Assembly (NCBI GenBank): GCA_016719785.1
Contig: JADJYJ010000007.1
Coordinates: forward strand, 248,001-312,000
Direction: 5' to 3'
Origin: Candidatus Amarolinea dominans
GTDB taxonomy: Bacteria; Chloroflexota; Anaerolineae; SSC4; Amarolineaceae
DNA length: 64,000 nt
Position 1 is the stretch's first letter; each line of letters starts with the position of its first letter. The position numbers and the translations under genes were made by a program. The notes beneath the pieces are model-generated. The model was not told where the DNA came from. It saw nothing but the letters and a program-made list of their open reading frames with translations, and did no database searches. Below, piece after piece: positions 7,890 through 18,305 of the stretch.

Positions 7890-8921
7890 ATGACGAAACG
7901 TAGATTCGCACAGGTCGCGCTCACGCTGCTTCTGCTGTTGGCGACTGCCGTGCCCGCCCTCGCTCTCCCCAGCGAGCAACCCGTTCTGAATGCGATCCAT
8001 GTGGTGCAGGCGGGTGAAACCCTGGGCAGCATTGCCCAGCGCTACGGCACCACGGTGCAAGCGATCATGGCGGCCAATGGCCTTGCCAACGCCAACCTGG
8101 TTTACGTGGGTCAGCGGCTGCGCATCCCCGGCGCCAGTGCTGGGACCAGCGCCGGCACGACCACTGGGGTTTACGTGGTGCAGCCTGGCGATAGCCTGGG
8201 CGCCATTGCAGCGCGCTACAACACCACGGTCGCCAACCTGATGGCGCTGAACGGCATCACCAACGCCAGCCGGATCATCGTGGGCCAGCGTCTGCGGGTC
8301 AACGGCAGTGCGCCGGCCGCCGGCGGCAGCGCCACTACGACCGGCGCTCGCGTCCACGTGGTGGCGCGCGGCGATTCTTTGAGCGCCATAGCCGCCCGTT
8401 ATGGCATAACGGTGTCCGCGGTCATGGCGGCCAACGGCATCCGCAGCGCCAACCTGATCATCGTTGGCCAACGCCTGCGTATTCCCAGTGCGGGGGCGAC
8501 CAGCAGCAGCGGTGGCGCGACCACCTATCCGGGCGGCAGTCGCAATCTGCGCTTCCAGGTCAGCATCTCCGCGCAGCGCTGCCAACTGTACGCTGGCAAC
8601 ACGCTGCTCAACACCTGGCGTTGCTCCACCGGGCGTCAAGGTTCGGGCACCAAGGCCGGCACGTTCCGCGTGCAGAGCAAGATTCGCAACGCGTGGGGTT
8701 CGCGCTGGCAGTTCTGGATGCCCTATTGGCTGGGTATCTACTGGGCCGGTTCCAGCGAGAATGGAATTCATGGCCAGCCCTGGTATCCAAACGGGGGCCA
8801 GGTGTGGGCCGGATTGGTGGGCACCCCCATCACCTTTGGCTGCGTCATGTTGGACAACACAACGGCTGCCCAACTGTACAGCCTGGCCTACATCGGCATG
8901 CCGGTGGTCATTCGCTACTAG
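7890..8921 (+). CDS. Secreted LysM L,D-transpeptidase (YkuD)
   Basis: A 343-residue protein with a signal peptide (cleavage near ALA of VPALALP), three LysM repeats (each about 44 residues, pattern VVQxGDSLGxIAxRYxTTV...VGQRLRI) and a C-terminal YkuD domain. The LysM units bind peptidoglycan, and the YkuD domain would make 3-3 cross-links or anchor proteins. The catalytic region has the IHGQPW histidine and a TFGCVML cysteine motif. The usual SHGC histidine immediately before Gly-Cys is replaced by Phe, as in some branches of the family. The start follows AGGAGG with 6-nt spacing. It is monocistronic, with a terminator downstream. Confidence 0.9.
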   Translation: MTKRRFAQVALTLLLLLATAVPALALPSEQPVLNAIHVVQAGETLGSIAQRYGTTVQAIMAANGLANANLVYVGQRLRIPGASAGTSAGTTTGVYVVQPGDSLGAIAARYNTTVANLMALNGITNASRIIVGQRLRVNGSAPAAGGSATTTGARVHVVARGDSLSAIAARYGITVSAVMAANGIRSANLIIVGQRLRIPSAGATSSSGGATTYPGGSRNLRFQVSISAQRCQLYAGNTLLNTWRCSTGRQGSGTKAGTFRVQSKIRNAWGSRWQFWMPYWLGIYWAGSSENGIHGQPWYPNGGQVWAGLVGTPITFGCVMLDNTTAAQLYSLAYIGMPVVIRY

Positions 8922-8950
8922 CCGATCTATCCCTGAAATCAAGAGACGCC

Positions 8951-8984
8951 AGAGGCCCTTGCCGCCGGGTGAGGGTCTCTTTTT
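8951..8984 (+). terminator. Rho-independent terminator
   Basis: A 9-bp stem with one mismatch (8951-8959 with 8972-8980) is followed directly by TTTTT, 30 nt after the L,D-transpeptidase stop. Confidence 0.65.
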
Positions 8985-9024
8985 GTGGGAATCATCTGAA
9001 GAAAATGAGCGGAAATATAAAAAC

Positions 9025-10869
<1,845 letters not shown>

Positions 10870-10871
10870 TC

Positions 10872-10892
10872 GAGTCTGAGAGGTTCAGACTC
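10872..10892. terminator. Stem-loop between convergent genes
   Basis: GAGTCTGA (10872-10879) and TCAGACTC (10885-10892) form an 8-bp perfect stem with a 5-nt loop between the typA stop and the stop of the facing gene. It lacks a strong U-tract, so terminator function is only likely. Confidence 0.45.
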
Positions 10893-12019
10893 TAAATTCC
10901 CATTTTGGTTTCTGTAATGAGATGATCCACCACCGCGCGGATGTCGTGCGTCTTCTCGAACACTCTGAGCTGGCGGTCGGCGCTGGTGCCATGTTCGAGG
11001 ATGCGGTAGATCGGCTCGATGGCTTCGCGGCTACCCAGTTCTTCCACCTGTTCGTCTACCAGGCGCAGGATCTCACGCACCAGTTGTCGCGTGGGCACCT
11101 CGACATTCTTGCCAAAATCAATCAATTTGCCATCAATGCCATGCTGCACGGCGCGACGTTTGTTTTCTTCGATGAAGTCGCGGCGGTAGATGCGGAAGGT
11201 GATGTTGCGCCGTCGCAGCTCCCACAACCAGGCCACCATGGCCTGGAAGAGGGCTGCAATCGCAATGGCCTCATCCACCCGCGTCACCATGTCGCACACG
11301 CGAAACTCAATGGTGGGGAAGGAGTAGTGCGGACGCACATCCCACCAAATTTTGGAGCCGTTGGGGATGCAGCCGGTGTTGATGAGCAGGTCAATGAAAC
11401 GCTGAAATGCGCCCCATGACTCGAAGCGCTCTGGCACGCCGGAGCGCGGGAAATCCTCGAAGACGATGCTGCGATAGGACTTGAAGCCGGTATTTTGCCC
11501 CAGCCAGAAAGGCGAGCTGGTGGAGAGAGCCAGAACGTGCGGCAGCATGTAGCGCACGACGTTCATGCAATCAATCGCGAAGTCGCGATCTTCGATGCCG
11601 ATGTGTACATGCATGCCGAAAATGAGCAGACGCTGCGCCAGGATTTGCATGTCCTGCACCACGCCCTTGTAGCGGTCGAACGGCGTGATTTCCTGCTGCG
11701 CCCAGTGCGAGAACGGATGCGTGGCCGCGGCCACAATCGCCAGGTTGTGCTCTGCAGCCAGGCTGATGATGGACGCACGCTGGCTGCGCAGCTCGTCCGC
11801 CAGTTGTGTCACGTTCTGGCAGATGGGCGTGCCTAGCTCTACCATGGATTGGTGCATCTCTGGCTTGATGCCATGCTCTTTGAGCACCCCTTTTTCCACG
11901 TTCTGGGCGCCGGTCTGCTCCATCAGTTCGGTGATGGCGGCCTTCAGATCGCCCGAGGAGGGATCAATGATCTGATATTCTTCTTCGACGCCAATGGTCA
12001 GTGATGGTCGCTTTACCAT
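10892..12019 (-). CDS. YbdK-type carboxylate-amine ligase (GCS2 family), copy 1
   Basis: A 375-residue member of the glutamate-cysteine ligase family 2 (COG2170). Diagnostic stretches are GVEEEYQIIDP at the start (metal/ATP site), MHVHIGIEDRD (about 135-145) and LSTSSPFWLGQNTGFKSYR. The family joins an amine to a carboxylate with ATP. Classical YbdK has weak gamma-glutamylcysteine ligase activity, but most members act on unknown substrates. A second, divergent copy is encoded 11 nt upstream, followed by two ATP-grasp-type genes, suggesting stepwise peptide-like assembly. It is the last gene of a six-gene operon. Confidence 0.87.
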   Translation of the reverse strand: MVKRPSLTIGVEEEYQIIDPSSGDLKAAITELMEQTGAQNVEKGVLKEHGIKPEMHQSMVELGTPICQNVTQLADELRSQRASIISLAAEHNLAIVAAATHPFSHWAQQEITPFDRYKGVVQDMQILAQRLLIFGMHVHIGIEDRDFAIDCMNVVRYMLPHVLALSTSSPFWLGQNTGFKSYRSIVFEDFPRSGVPERFESWGAFQRFIDLLINTGCIPNGSKIWWDVRPHYSFPTIEFRVCDMVTRVDEAIAIAALFQAMVAWLWELRRRNITFRIYRRDFIEENKRRAVQHGIDGKLIDFGKNVEVPTRQLVREILRLVDEQVEELGSREAIEPIYRILEHGTSADRQLRVFEKTHDIRAVVDHLITETKMGI

Positions 12020-12030
12020 AAATAGTCCTC

Positions 12031-13155
12031 TCAGTCCAACCCCTTGCGTGTTTCGGCAATCAAATAGTCTACCACGGCCCGCAAGTCATGGTTGTTCTCC
12101 TCGTAGATGCGCAACTGACGGTCGGCGCTGGTGCCCTGTTCGATGATCGAATAGGCGAACTCGAGCTCCTCGCGGCTACCCAGTTCATCCACTACGGGGT
12201 CAACCAGACGTAACAGCTCGCGCACCAGTTGCTTGGCAGAGAACTGCTGTTCCTTGCCAAAGTCCACCAGCTTGCCATCCAGGCCGTAGCGCACGGCGCG
12301 CCATTTGTTTTCGGCGACCAGGCTGCGCGTGTAGTCGCGGAACATCATGTTGTGGCGCCGCAGTTCCACCAGCCAGGCCACGGTGGCCTGCACCAGTGCG
12401 GCCACGGCCAGCGCTTCATCTATGGTGGTGCAGGCGTCGAAGACACGGAATTGCAGCGTGGGCAGGCGCCAATGGGGCCGCAAATCCCAGTAGATCTGGC
12501 GTTCGTGATCAATGCAGTGGGTAGCCAGCAGCATGTCAACGTACTGGCGGTATTCACTCCACGAGGCGAAGTGGTGCGGGATGCCGCTGCGCGGCAAGTT
12601 TTCAAGCAGCACGTTGCGGTACGATTTCAACCCGGTGTTGCGACCGCTCCAAAATGGCGAGCTGGTGCTGAGAGCCAGCATGTGCGGCACCATGTAGCGG
12701 ATGACATTCATCACGTCAATGCACAGTTCCGGGTCTTCGATGCCGATATGCACATGCGTGCCGAAGATCAGGAGTCGCTGCGCCAGCATGTCACGTCCCG
12801 ACACCAAACCCTCGATGTGACCGGGGCGCGGAATGCCGGGTGTGCGCCAGGAGGTGATCGGGTGCGTGCCGGCCAGGGCCACCACATACCCGCGCTTCTC
12901 GGCCAGTTTCATGACGCCCAGCCGCTGCTGCACCAGGGCCTGGCGCGCTTCTTTGATGTTGGCACACACAGGCGTGCCCATCTCCAGCGTGGCCGGCAAT
13001 TCCACCAGGACGTCCCCCTGCGCATCCTGTTCGCGCAGGATAAGCCGCTCGCTATCCATCACGCGCGAGATGATCGAACGCAGTTCGCGCGTCTCCGGGT
13101 CAATGATCTGGTATTCTTCGCTAATGCCAATGTTCAGGCTGGGCTGTTGGGCCAT
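12031..13155 (-). CDS. YbdK-type carboxylate-amine ligase (GCS2 family), copy 2
   Basis: A 374-residue paralog of the neighbouring ligase, with ISEEYQIIDPETREL at the N-terminus in place of VEEEYQ, then FGTHVHIGIEDPELCID and STSSPFWSGRNTGLKSYR. The first acidic residue of the canonical VEEE is Ser here, so metal coordination or substrate preference may differ from the other copy. The ATG at 13155 has a GGGAGG site 7 nt upstream; the longer frame to 13332 overlaps the upstream gene and is not family-like. The tandem pair could form a heterodimer or catalyse two successive amide bonds. Confidence 0.87.
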   Translation of the reverse strand: MAQQPSLNIGISEEYQIIDPETRELRSIISRVMDSERLILREQDAQGDVLVELPATLEMGTPVCANIKEARQALVQQRLGVMKLAEKRGYVVALAGTHPITSWRTPGIPRPGHIEGLVSGRDMLAQRLLIFGTHVHIGIEDPELCIDVMNVIRYMVPHMLALSTSSPFWSGRNTGLKSYRNVLLENLPRSGIPHHFASWSEYRQYVDMLLATHCIDHERQIYWDLRPHWRLPTLQFRVFDACTTIDEALAVAALVQATVAWLVELRRHNMMFRDYTRSLVAENKWRAVRYGLDGKLVDFGKEQQFSAKQLVRELLRLVDPVVDELGSREELEFAYSIIEQGTSADRQLRIYEENNHDLRAVVDYLIAETRKGLD

Positions 13156-13211
13156 CGCGTGCCTCCCGTTAAATCTTCTGCCATTCCCTGCGGTTCGAGA
13201 TGCACCGTGGA

Positions 13212-14582
13212 TCACACCACGAAGGTGGGAATCGTTGAACCGCCTCCGGCGGTCACGTTGAGTAGTGTCACCGTGGAGAGTCGGGTCAGGCAGCCGCCAA
13301 TCATGCGCCCATGAAACACAAAGGGGTCGCAATCCACCAGGCGCCGACTGATCTCCACCTGTCCGTTACTGGTCAAGGTCGGGTAGTCCTCGTAGGCGAT
13401 TTTCACCCGCTCCTGCAGGACGGCATTCTCCGGCAGACCGGTCTGCAGGGCCTGCTCCCAGGCCGTGCGATCGGTTTCCCAACCGATGACAACGCCTTTG
13501 CCGCCATATTCATCGTTTGGTTTGATGACCAGGCGGTCTTTGTTCTCCAGCGCAAAGGGCAGCAGATCCACTTCCTGGCCGTGGAAGAGAGTCTTGCGCT
13601 CTTCGATCATGCGCGTCCACGGAATGTGGGCGGCGAGGGTGGCCTGTTCGGCGCGCGTGAAGAAGTGCTGATTGCGTTCATCGCTGACCACGGCAAAACT
13701 GGCCTTTTTGTGCAACAGCTTGCAGCGGAAGGGGTTCATCATGCAGATTTTGCCATCGGCCAGCGCATGGATGATCGGATGATTCAGGCCGTAGTGCTCC
13801 AGCAGCTCGGTGGACAGCACACGCTTATAGATGAAATCAACCGCCAGCCCCCCACCGGCGCCGTGCGCGATCATGGCGCCGTGACGATACTCCAGCTCGT
13901 CCGGACTGACGATGACAGACTGGATGCCCTGCCGGGCGAAGTATTCCTGGAACAGGATGAACTCGTTGGCCGTGGGGACGCCGTGCCAATCCACAATCGC
14001 GATGGTGGGCAGCGCCCCGCGGTTGCCGCGCCAGGCGTAGTAGATCTCCAGGATGGCATCTACCGCGTGCTGGCGCGCCCACAGTGGTTGCAGGGGGTAG
14101 CGCTCCTGGAACTTCCTGAGCAGCGGCGTCTGCAGAAAGACCTCGGAGAGGACATCCTCGTAGGCCATGGCCGCCGGGCTTTCGGCGTTGTACTCGACGA
14201 AATGCAGCGTGCCGTCATGGCTGAAGAAGGAATCGAGGCGCGCGGTGGGCACCGGTGTATCATAGCCGGTCTCCAGCGTGATCAAATACTCTTCGGTAGG
14301 CGTCAGCGCCACCTGCTGCCGTAACGAGGCATCGGCCATCATGGCGCTGTAGATTTTGTTGAACGCGCTCAGCAGCTGTTCACACACGCCCACGACGTAG
14401 TCCCATTGCGCTTGCGTCAGCAGGTGGGGTCGCAAAACGGTGCATAGCGGGCGGTCGCCGAAAAACAGACGGCGGTCGCGCATTCCCTGTTCCAGCTCGC
14501 TCCAGGTTGCGGCTGCCATGGCCGGCGTACACAGATCGTGGTAGTACGCGATGACATCGGTGATGTTGGTCTCGGCGCTCAT
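13212..14582 (-). CDS. ATP-grasp-like ligase (circularly permuted / glutathionylspermidine-synthase-like)
   Basis: A 456-residue protein. The region DRLVIKPNDEYGGKGVVIG (about 360-378) looks like an ATP-grasp glycine-rich loop, and HFVEYNAESPAAMAYED (about 130-146) resembles an acidic substrate/metal site. The order, with a metal-site-like motif before the nucleotide loop, suggests the circularly permuted ATP-grasp superfamily. The C-terminus carries RMIGGCLTRLST, a segment typical of these proteins. It should form an amide bond between an acid and an amine. It sits between the YbdK pair and a second ATP-grasp gene, 18 nt from the latter. The exact subfamily is uncertain. Confidence 0.72.
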   Translation of the reverse strand: MSAETNITDVIAYYHDLCTPAMAAATWSELEQGMRDRRLFFGDRPLCTVLRPHLLTQAQWDYVVGVCEQLLSAFNKIYSAMMADASLRQQVALTPTEEYLITLETGYDTPVPTARLDSFFSHDGTLHFVEYNAESPAAMAYEDVLSEVFLQTPLLRKFQERYPLQPLWARQHAVDAILEIYYAWRGNRGALPTIAIVDWHGVPTANEFILFQEYFARQGIQSVIVSPDELEYRHGAMIAHGAGGGLAVDFIYKRVLSTELLEHYGLNHPIIHALADGKICMMNPFRCKLLHKKASFAVVSDERNQHFFTRAEQATLAAHIPWTRMIEERKTLFHGQEVDLLPFALENKDRLVIKPNDEYGGKGVVIGWETDRTAWEQALQTGLPENAVLQERVKIAYEDYPTLTSNGQVEISRRLVDCDPFVFHGRMIGGCLTRLSTVTLLNVTAGGGSTIPTFVV

Positions 14583-14600
14583 TGGCCCTTCCTCTGTAAT

Positions 14601-15530
14601 CTACGGTCGTACCAGCTTGCCCCACGGGTACTGGTAGCCCTGCCAGACAGGCTGGGTGGCCCGGCTGATGACCAGGTCGCTCATGGCATTGAGCGCCCAT
14701 TCGAAATAGTGCGGTGTCAGGGAGTAGATGTCCATGTCGGGCGCCGGGTTCATGAAGTCAATGGCATAGGGTACCCCATCGCGCACCGCAAATTCGACCG
14801 TATTCATATCGTAGCCCAGCGCCCGGTTGAGCAGACGGGCGTCATGCACCACGCGCCGGCCCAGATCAGGGTCCAAGTGTGCATGTTCCACATGATACTT
14901 GCGCTCGTGCGGGTCATACTTCATGGGTAGGATGGTCTCCTGGCCGATGCACATGCAGCGCACGTAGTGATCCCACGCGATGAATTCCTGCACAATCATA
15001 CACAACTGATCGCTCTGGTCGTAATGGTAGATCAGCTCATCAATCGTGTTGACCTTGTAGACATCGCGCCAGCCGCCGCCCCAGGCATCCTTCAGGATGG
15101 CAGGCATCCCCACGTAGTCGGCAATGGCCTGCCAGTCAATCGGGTATTTCAAGTTGCGCAGGCTTTCGCTGACGACGCCCGGAACGTAGCCCTTGTTGGG
15201 AAGCACCACCGTGCGCGGGCTGGCGACGCCAAGTTTCGTGGCCAACGACGCCTCGAAGAATTTATCGTCAGCCGACCACCAGAAGGGGTTATTGATGACG
15301 TACGTACCCTGCAAGATGGCATTCTTCAGATAGGTGCGATAGTATTTGATCTCATGCGAGATGCGATCTACGATCACCGCGTACTCATTCGGCTCGTTCT
15401 GCACCGTGCCGCCGAGTTTGACATACTCCGCGTGGACGCCGACATTGCGGCGGTTGACTTCTTCGATGAAAGCGGGGGGGAAAGACCACTCACGGCCCAC
15501 CATGACGCCAACTTTTTTGATGTCTGTCAT
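14601..15530 (-). CDS. ATP-grasp ligase (RimK-like)
   Basis: A 309-residue protein. The ATP-grasp core is visible: PAILKDAWGGGWRDVYKV (about 144-161) gives the lysine and glycine-rich loop, MIVQEFI is the hinge to the adenine pocket, and NTVEFAVRDGVPYAIDFMNP (about 243-262) ends in the metal-binding E/D-x-N pattern. The length fits RimK or D-Ala-D-Ala-ligase-like enzymes. The product is probably an amide or peptide bond. It is co-transcribed with an esterase-like gene upstream and other ligases downstream. The conserved PDMDIYSLTPHYFE tail is not part of the textbook fold and may recognise the substrate. Confidence 0.82.
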   Translation of the reverse strand: MTDIKKVGVMVGREWSFPPAFIEEVNRRNVGVHAEYVKLGGTVQNEPNEYAVIVDRISHEIKYYRTYLKNAILQGTYVINNPFWWSADDKFFEASLATKLGVASPRTVVLPNKGYVPGVVSESLRNLKYPIDWQAIADYVGMPAILKDAWGGGWRDVYKVNTIDELIYHYDQSDQLCMIVQEFIAWDHYVRCMCIGQETILPMKYDPHERKYHVEHAHLDPDLGRRVVHDARLLNRALGYDMNTVEFAVRDGVPYAIDFMNPAPDMDIYSLTPHYFEWALNAMSDLVISRATQPVWQGYQYPWGKLVRP

Positions 15531-15618
15531 CTATTCCTCCTGCATGATGTTGTATGCGGACGGCTGGCCGCTTGACTGTCAAGCGCTCGGTCAGCACGTA
15601 GCTGCTTGCGGCGACCAT

Positions 15619-16335
15619 TCAGGCGCCGCCGATGTACCTGCGGATCATTTGCTGCCAGTAGGGCCAATCGTGCGCCCATCCGTTCCACGACCGAAAAGCG
15701 TGCCAGATATTCTTGCTCCACAGCGCACTGGATAGCTCGCGATTGTTCTGGTATGCCGGGTCATGCTCACCGATGACCATGATCAGGTCAACTTTTTTGA
15801 TCTGCTCAAGCCGTCCGGAGTCATGCTCATTGGGCACGTAGTCACTGGGGTTGTTGGAGTAAATGTTATCGTCGTCATAGCCATCGAAGAAACCGCGCAT
15901 CTGATACTTGCCGCTCAACCCAATGGCTCGGTTGACCAGTTCCGGGTGGCGCAGGGCAAAGTTGATGGCGTGGTAGGCTCCGAAGCTGCAGCCATGGACA
16001 ATGGTAAACGGTGTCAGGTTCTTGGACCACACGAAGGGCAGCAACTCGTGGATCAGGTATTGCTCGTATTGGAGGTGGCGCACGATGCGCCCGCTAGGAT
16101 GTGCCGCGCGCGCGTAGAAACTCTCGGCATCCACGCTGTCCACGCAAAAGAGCTGCAATCTGCCGCTCTCGATGTGATCGCCAAGCGCCGCGACCATGCT
16201 CCGGTCTTCATATTCAAAGAAACGGGCGCGCGAGGTTGGAAAGACAATCATGCGCGCCCCCCCGTGCCCGAAGACCAGCAATTCCATCTCCCGGTTCAGC
16301 GTTGGGCTATACCATTTGTAGTATTCACGATTCAT
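15619..16335 (-). CDS. Esterase-like alpha/beta hydrolase
   Basis: A 238-residue putative esterase. The nucleophile elbow is VHGCSFGAYHA (Ser in G-x-S-x-G), the acid is likely the Asp of VIGEHDPAY, and the base the His of NGWAHDWPYW. This matches the esterase-D-like family that is often seen beside ATP-grasp/YbdK genes. There is no signal peptide, so it is cytoplasmic. It could cleave an ester or peptide intermediate, or release the product of the ligases. The ATG at 16335 is preferred (AGAGGAAGAG upstream) over an upstream frame without similarity. Confidence 0.82.
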   Translation of the reverse strand: MNREYYKWYSPTLNREMELLVFGHGGARMIVFPTSRARFFEYEDRSMVAALGDHIESGRLQLFCVDSVDAESFYARAAHPSGRIVRHLQYEQYLIHELLPFVWSKNLTPFTIVHGCSFGAYHAINFALRHPELVNRAIGLSGKYQMRGFFDGYDDDNIYSNNPSDYVPNEHDSGRLEQIKKVDLIMVIGEHDPAYQNNRELSSALWSKNIWHAFRSWNGWAHDWPYWQQMIRRYIGGA

Positions 16336-16402
16336 GGGTTCTCTTCCTCTTTCCCATCTTCCCTCCCCATCAAGAAAATTGGCCGTGCTGCTGATCGCGC
16401 GT

Positions 16403-16744
16403 TCAGCTTGCCGGCTCGACAAAGGCCAGGGGAAAATCAATCGTTGACCGGTGCAGCGTCACATCGCCACGCGTGAGGAGGAAATGGGCCTGGTAGATCG
16501 CGGCAGGCTGCGGCGCCTGGCGCAAGTGCAAGGTGTAGGCAACTTCCTGCTCGCGTACCTCTATCACGCTTAGAGTTGCGACCTGGTTGCCCGCAGGGTC
16601 GGTAATGATCACATCCAGGTTGGGATACTCGGCAAACGCGCTGAGCGCCACGCGCAGCCATAGCCGGCCCAGGTCAGGGTAGGGATAAACAACCGCCGCC
16701 ATAATCTGTGGTGCCTGGTCTTCCCAGTTGATCTGTATTTGCAT
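16403..16744 (-). CDS. Conserved hypothetical protein, first gene of the amidoligase operon
   Basis: A 113-residue, beta-rich protein of unknown family. It alternates hydrophobic strands (AAVVYPYPDLGRLWLRVAL, LDVIITD, VAYTLHLRQ) and resembles a small Ig-like or C2-like sandwich. No cysteine or catalytic motif is seen. Its stop is 67 nt before the esterase start, on the same strand and followed by five ligase/esterase genes, so it is most likely part of that pathway, perhaps as a carrier or scaffold. Function cannot be assigned. Confidence 0.6.
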   Translation of the reverse strand: MQIQINWEDQAPQIMAAVVYPYPDLGRLWLRVALSAFAEYPNLDVIITDPAGNQVATLSVIEVREQEVAYTLHLRQAPQPAAIYQAHFLLTRGDVTLHRSTIDFPLAFVEPAS

Positions 16745-16840
16745 GATTCACGAGTGCGACGCAGTTCGGATTTTAGCTTGCAGAATGATGACCCCGCGGT
16801 TTGCTAACATAGGCTGTCTGATCCACGCGTCAGCCCAGGA

Positions 16841-16936
16841 GGCGGGAGTGGGTGGGAGTCGAACCCACCACGGCCGCTTCGAGCACCCGTCACCGGTTTT
16901 GAAGACCGGGGAGCCCACCGGGACCCATCCACCCCC
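16841..16936 (-). tRNA. selC: tRNA-Sec (UCA anticodon)
   Basis: On the minus strand, an 8-bp acceptor stem (16936-16929 with 16851-16844, one G-U), a 6-bp D stem with a 4-nt loop, the anticodon loop CTTCAAA (anticodon TCA) on a CCGGT/ACCGG stem, a long variable arm and a T arm with loop TTCGACT are all present. The 8-bp acceptor, long D stem, long variable arm and UCA anticodon are diagnostic of selenocysteine tRNA. The discriminator is G; only CC, not CCA, is encoded. No selA, selB or selD is visible in the window, so the decoding machinery must lie elsewhere. Confidence 0.93.
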
Positions 16937-17286
16937 ATTGCAGCGATGGGGATAATACAATGCTTTGCACGATTCGTCAAAGTCCGGCTGAACGTCCAGG
17001 CCGCGAGACAAGAGGGTTCAAGGAGGTACAAGAAGGCGCTAAAGAGGTTCAAGGCAGCGCCGGGCTGCAAAGCGCGTCGGATTCGCCTGCAAGAAAGAGA
17101 CGCTGTTCATCTCTTTGAGCATAGCGAGGCGTGAAGAGCCCTGTAACAAAGTTTGGACTGACGGTGTCATGATAACGAATCGTGGCTCCACCCCGGGTGG
17201 CTGTCCAGACGGCTCGCAAGCGCATGGCCGGGGCAGCGAGTAACAAAGCGCAGGCAAAGCGCCGGGATTTAGTACAAACGTGGTAC
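16937..17286. other. Intergenic stretch without a supported gene
   Basis: About 350 bp between tRNA-Sec and the next promoter. Short frames on both strands have no ribosome site or recognisable similarity. Small direct repeats (GGTTCAAGG-like at about 17008 and 17046) are the only structure noticed. Confidence 0.5.
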
Positions 17287-17315
17287 TGGACAAATTCACG
17301 GCCCTGTGTTAAAAT
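17287..17315 (+). promoter_or_regulatory. Sigma-70-type promoter for the dockerin-like gene cluster
   Basis: TGGACA (17287-17292), 17-nt spacer and TAAAAT (17310-17315), about 90 nt upstream of the ATG at 17405. Each box matches 5 of 6 consensus bases. Confidence 0.65.
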
Positions 17316-17404
17316 CGTGTGGCTGAGCATGTAGGCTGATGGCCAAGCTCGCTTCCCCACACACCAATTTCTCACCTTCAGATTTCTGTATTAGGAGGCG
17401 CAAC

Positions 17405-18175
17405 ATGAATCGTGTAACCCTCGGGCGACTGGCAGCCGTGGTGGGGCTACTAGCTCTCTTGGTCGTAGCTACTGCGGCCCCCGCGCTCCCGGCATCACCA
17501 GACGCCGGAACTCTAGCCGTAGGCTCTGGTGCGCAAGTGTGGAATGGACACAACTGCGCAGTGCCTGTGGCAATCAACGTCAGCGGCCTGAGCGCCGGCC
17601 TGGGTGGCTATGAGACCAAACTCAGTTGGGCCGCCGGTCGCTTCAGCTCAGCCGATGCTGACATTTCCATCAACATTGGCGCTTACCTCACCAACGGCGG
17701 CACCCGCCAACAGACTGGTGACAGCAGCACACCGGCCCTCAAGGCCGTCTCTACCGACGCCGTCAAATGGGGTGGTTACTCCTGGGGCGCCGGCAATCCT
17801 CCGGGCAACGCGGCTGACGGCCTCCTCTCCACCGTGAGCGTCAAGCCTTCTGCCACGTGTGGCTCCGCCGCCGTGACCCTGGCCGAGACCCAGTTGGTTG
17901 ACATCAATGGCACCGTCATTGCCCTGACCAATCAGACCGGCGGCTCGGTAGCTGTGTTCAGCCGCTACGACACCAGCGCCGGCGGCCCGCTGATCAACTC
18001 ACTGGATGTCAATGCGGTGGTTGGCAAGGTTGGACAGGCTGTCGGTGCGGCATGCGCTGTCGGTGGCAACTACCGTTACGATGCATCGGTGGGTGGCCCA
18101 CTGATCAATTCACTGGATGTCAACGCGGTTGTAGCCAAAGTCGGTCAAAACACGACGACAGCGTGCGTAAGCTAA
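17405..18175 (+). CDS. Secreted cohesin-like protein with two dockerin-like repeats
   Basis: A 256-residue protein with a signal peptide (hydrophobic 8-28, cleavage near APA). Residues about 35-185 form a beta-rich module resembling cohesin, with two Cys pairs likely. Two near-identical 24-residue repeats follow, each containing GGPLINSLDVNAVV and KVGQ, like degenerate dockerin calcium loops: Asp at the loop start, Asn/Ser-Leu-Asp at the end. AGGAGG lies just before the ATG. It is first in a run of four exported genes, so a cell-surface complex is plausible. The cohesin call rests on general resemblance. Confidence 0.62.
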   Translation: MNRVTLGRLAAVVGLLALLVVATAAPALPASPDAGTLAVGSGAQVWNGHNCAVPVAINVSGLSAGLGGYETKLSWAAGRFSSADADISINIGAYLTNGGTRQQTGDSSTPALKAVSTDAVKWGGYSWGAGNPPGNAADGLLSTVSVKPSATCGSAAVTLAETQLVDINGTVIALTNQTGGSVAVFSRYDTSAGGPLINSLDVNAVVGKVGQAVGAACAVGGNYRYDASVGGPLINSLDVNAVVAKVGQNTTTACVS

Positions 18176-18305
18176 GATCTTTGATATGTATTGACTCACC
18201 TACTGCCCCAGACTGTTCTCCAAACAGATCAGTTTGGACGCATGGGCGAGTCAATGTTTCTTGCTTTGTTCAGATTCCGTTCACTATCGTCAGAGGAGGA
18301 ATGTC

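Noticed and set aside
17039..17299. Short open frames on both strands downstream of tRNA-Sec
   Set aside because: No ribosome site, no similarity and an AT/GC pattern unlike neighbouring genes.
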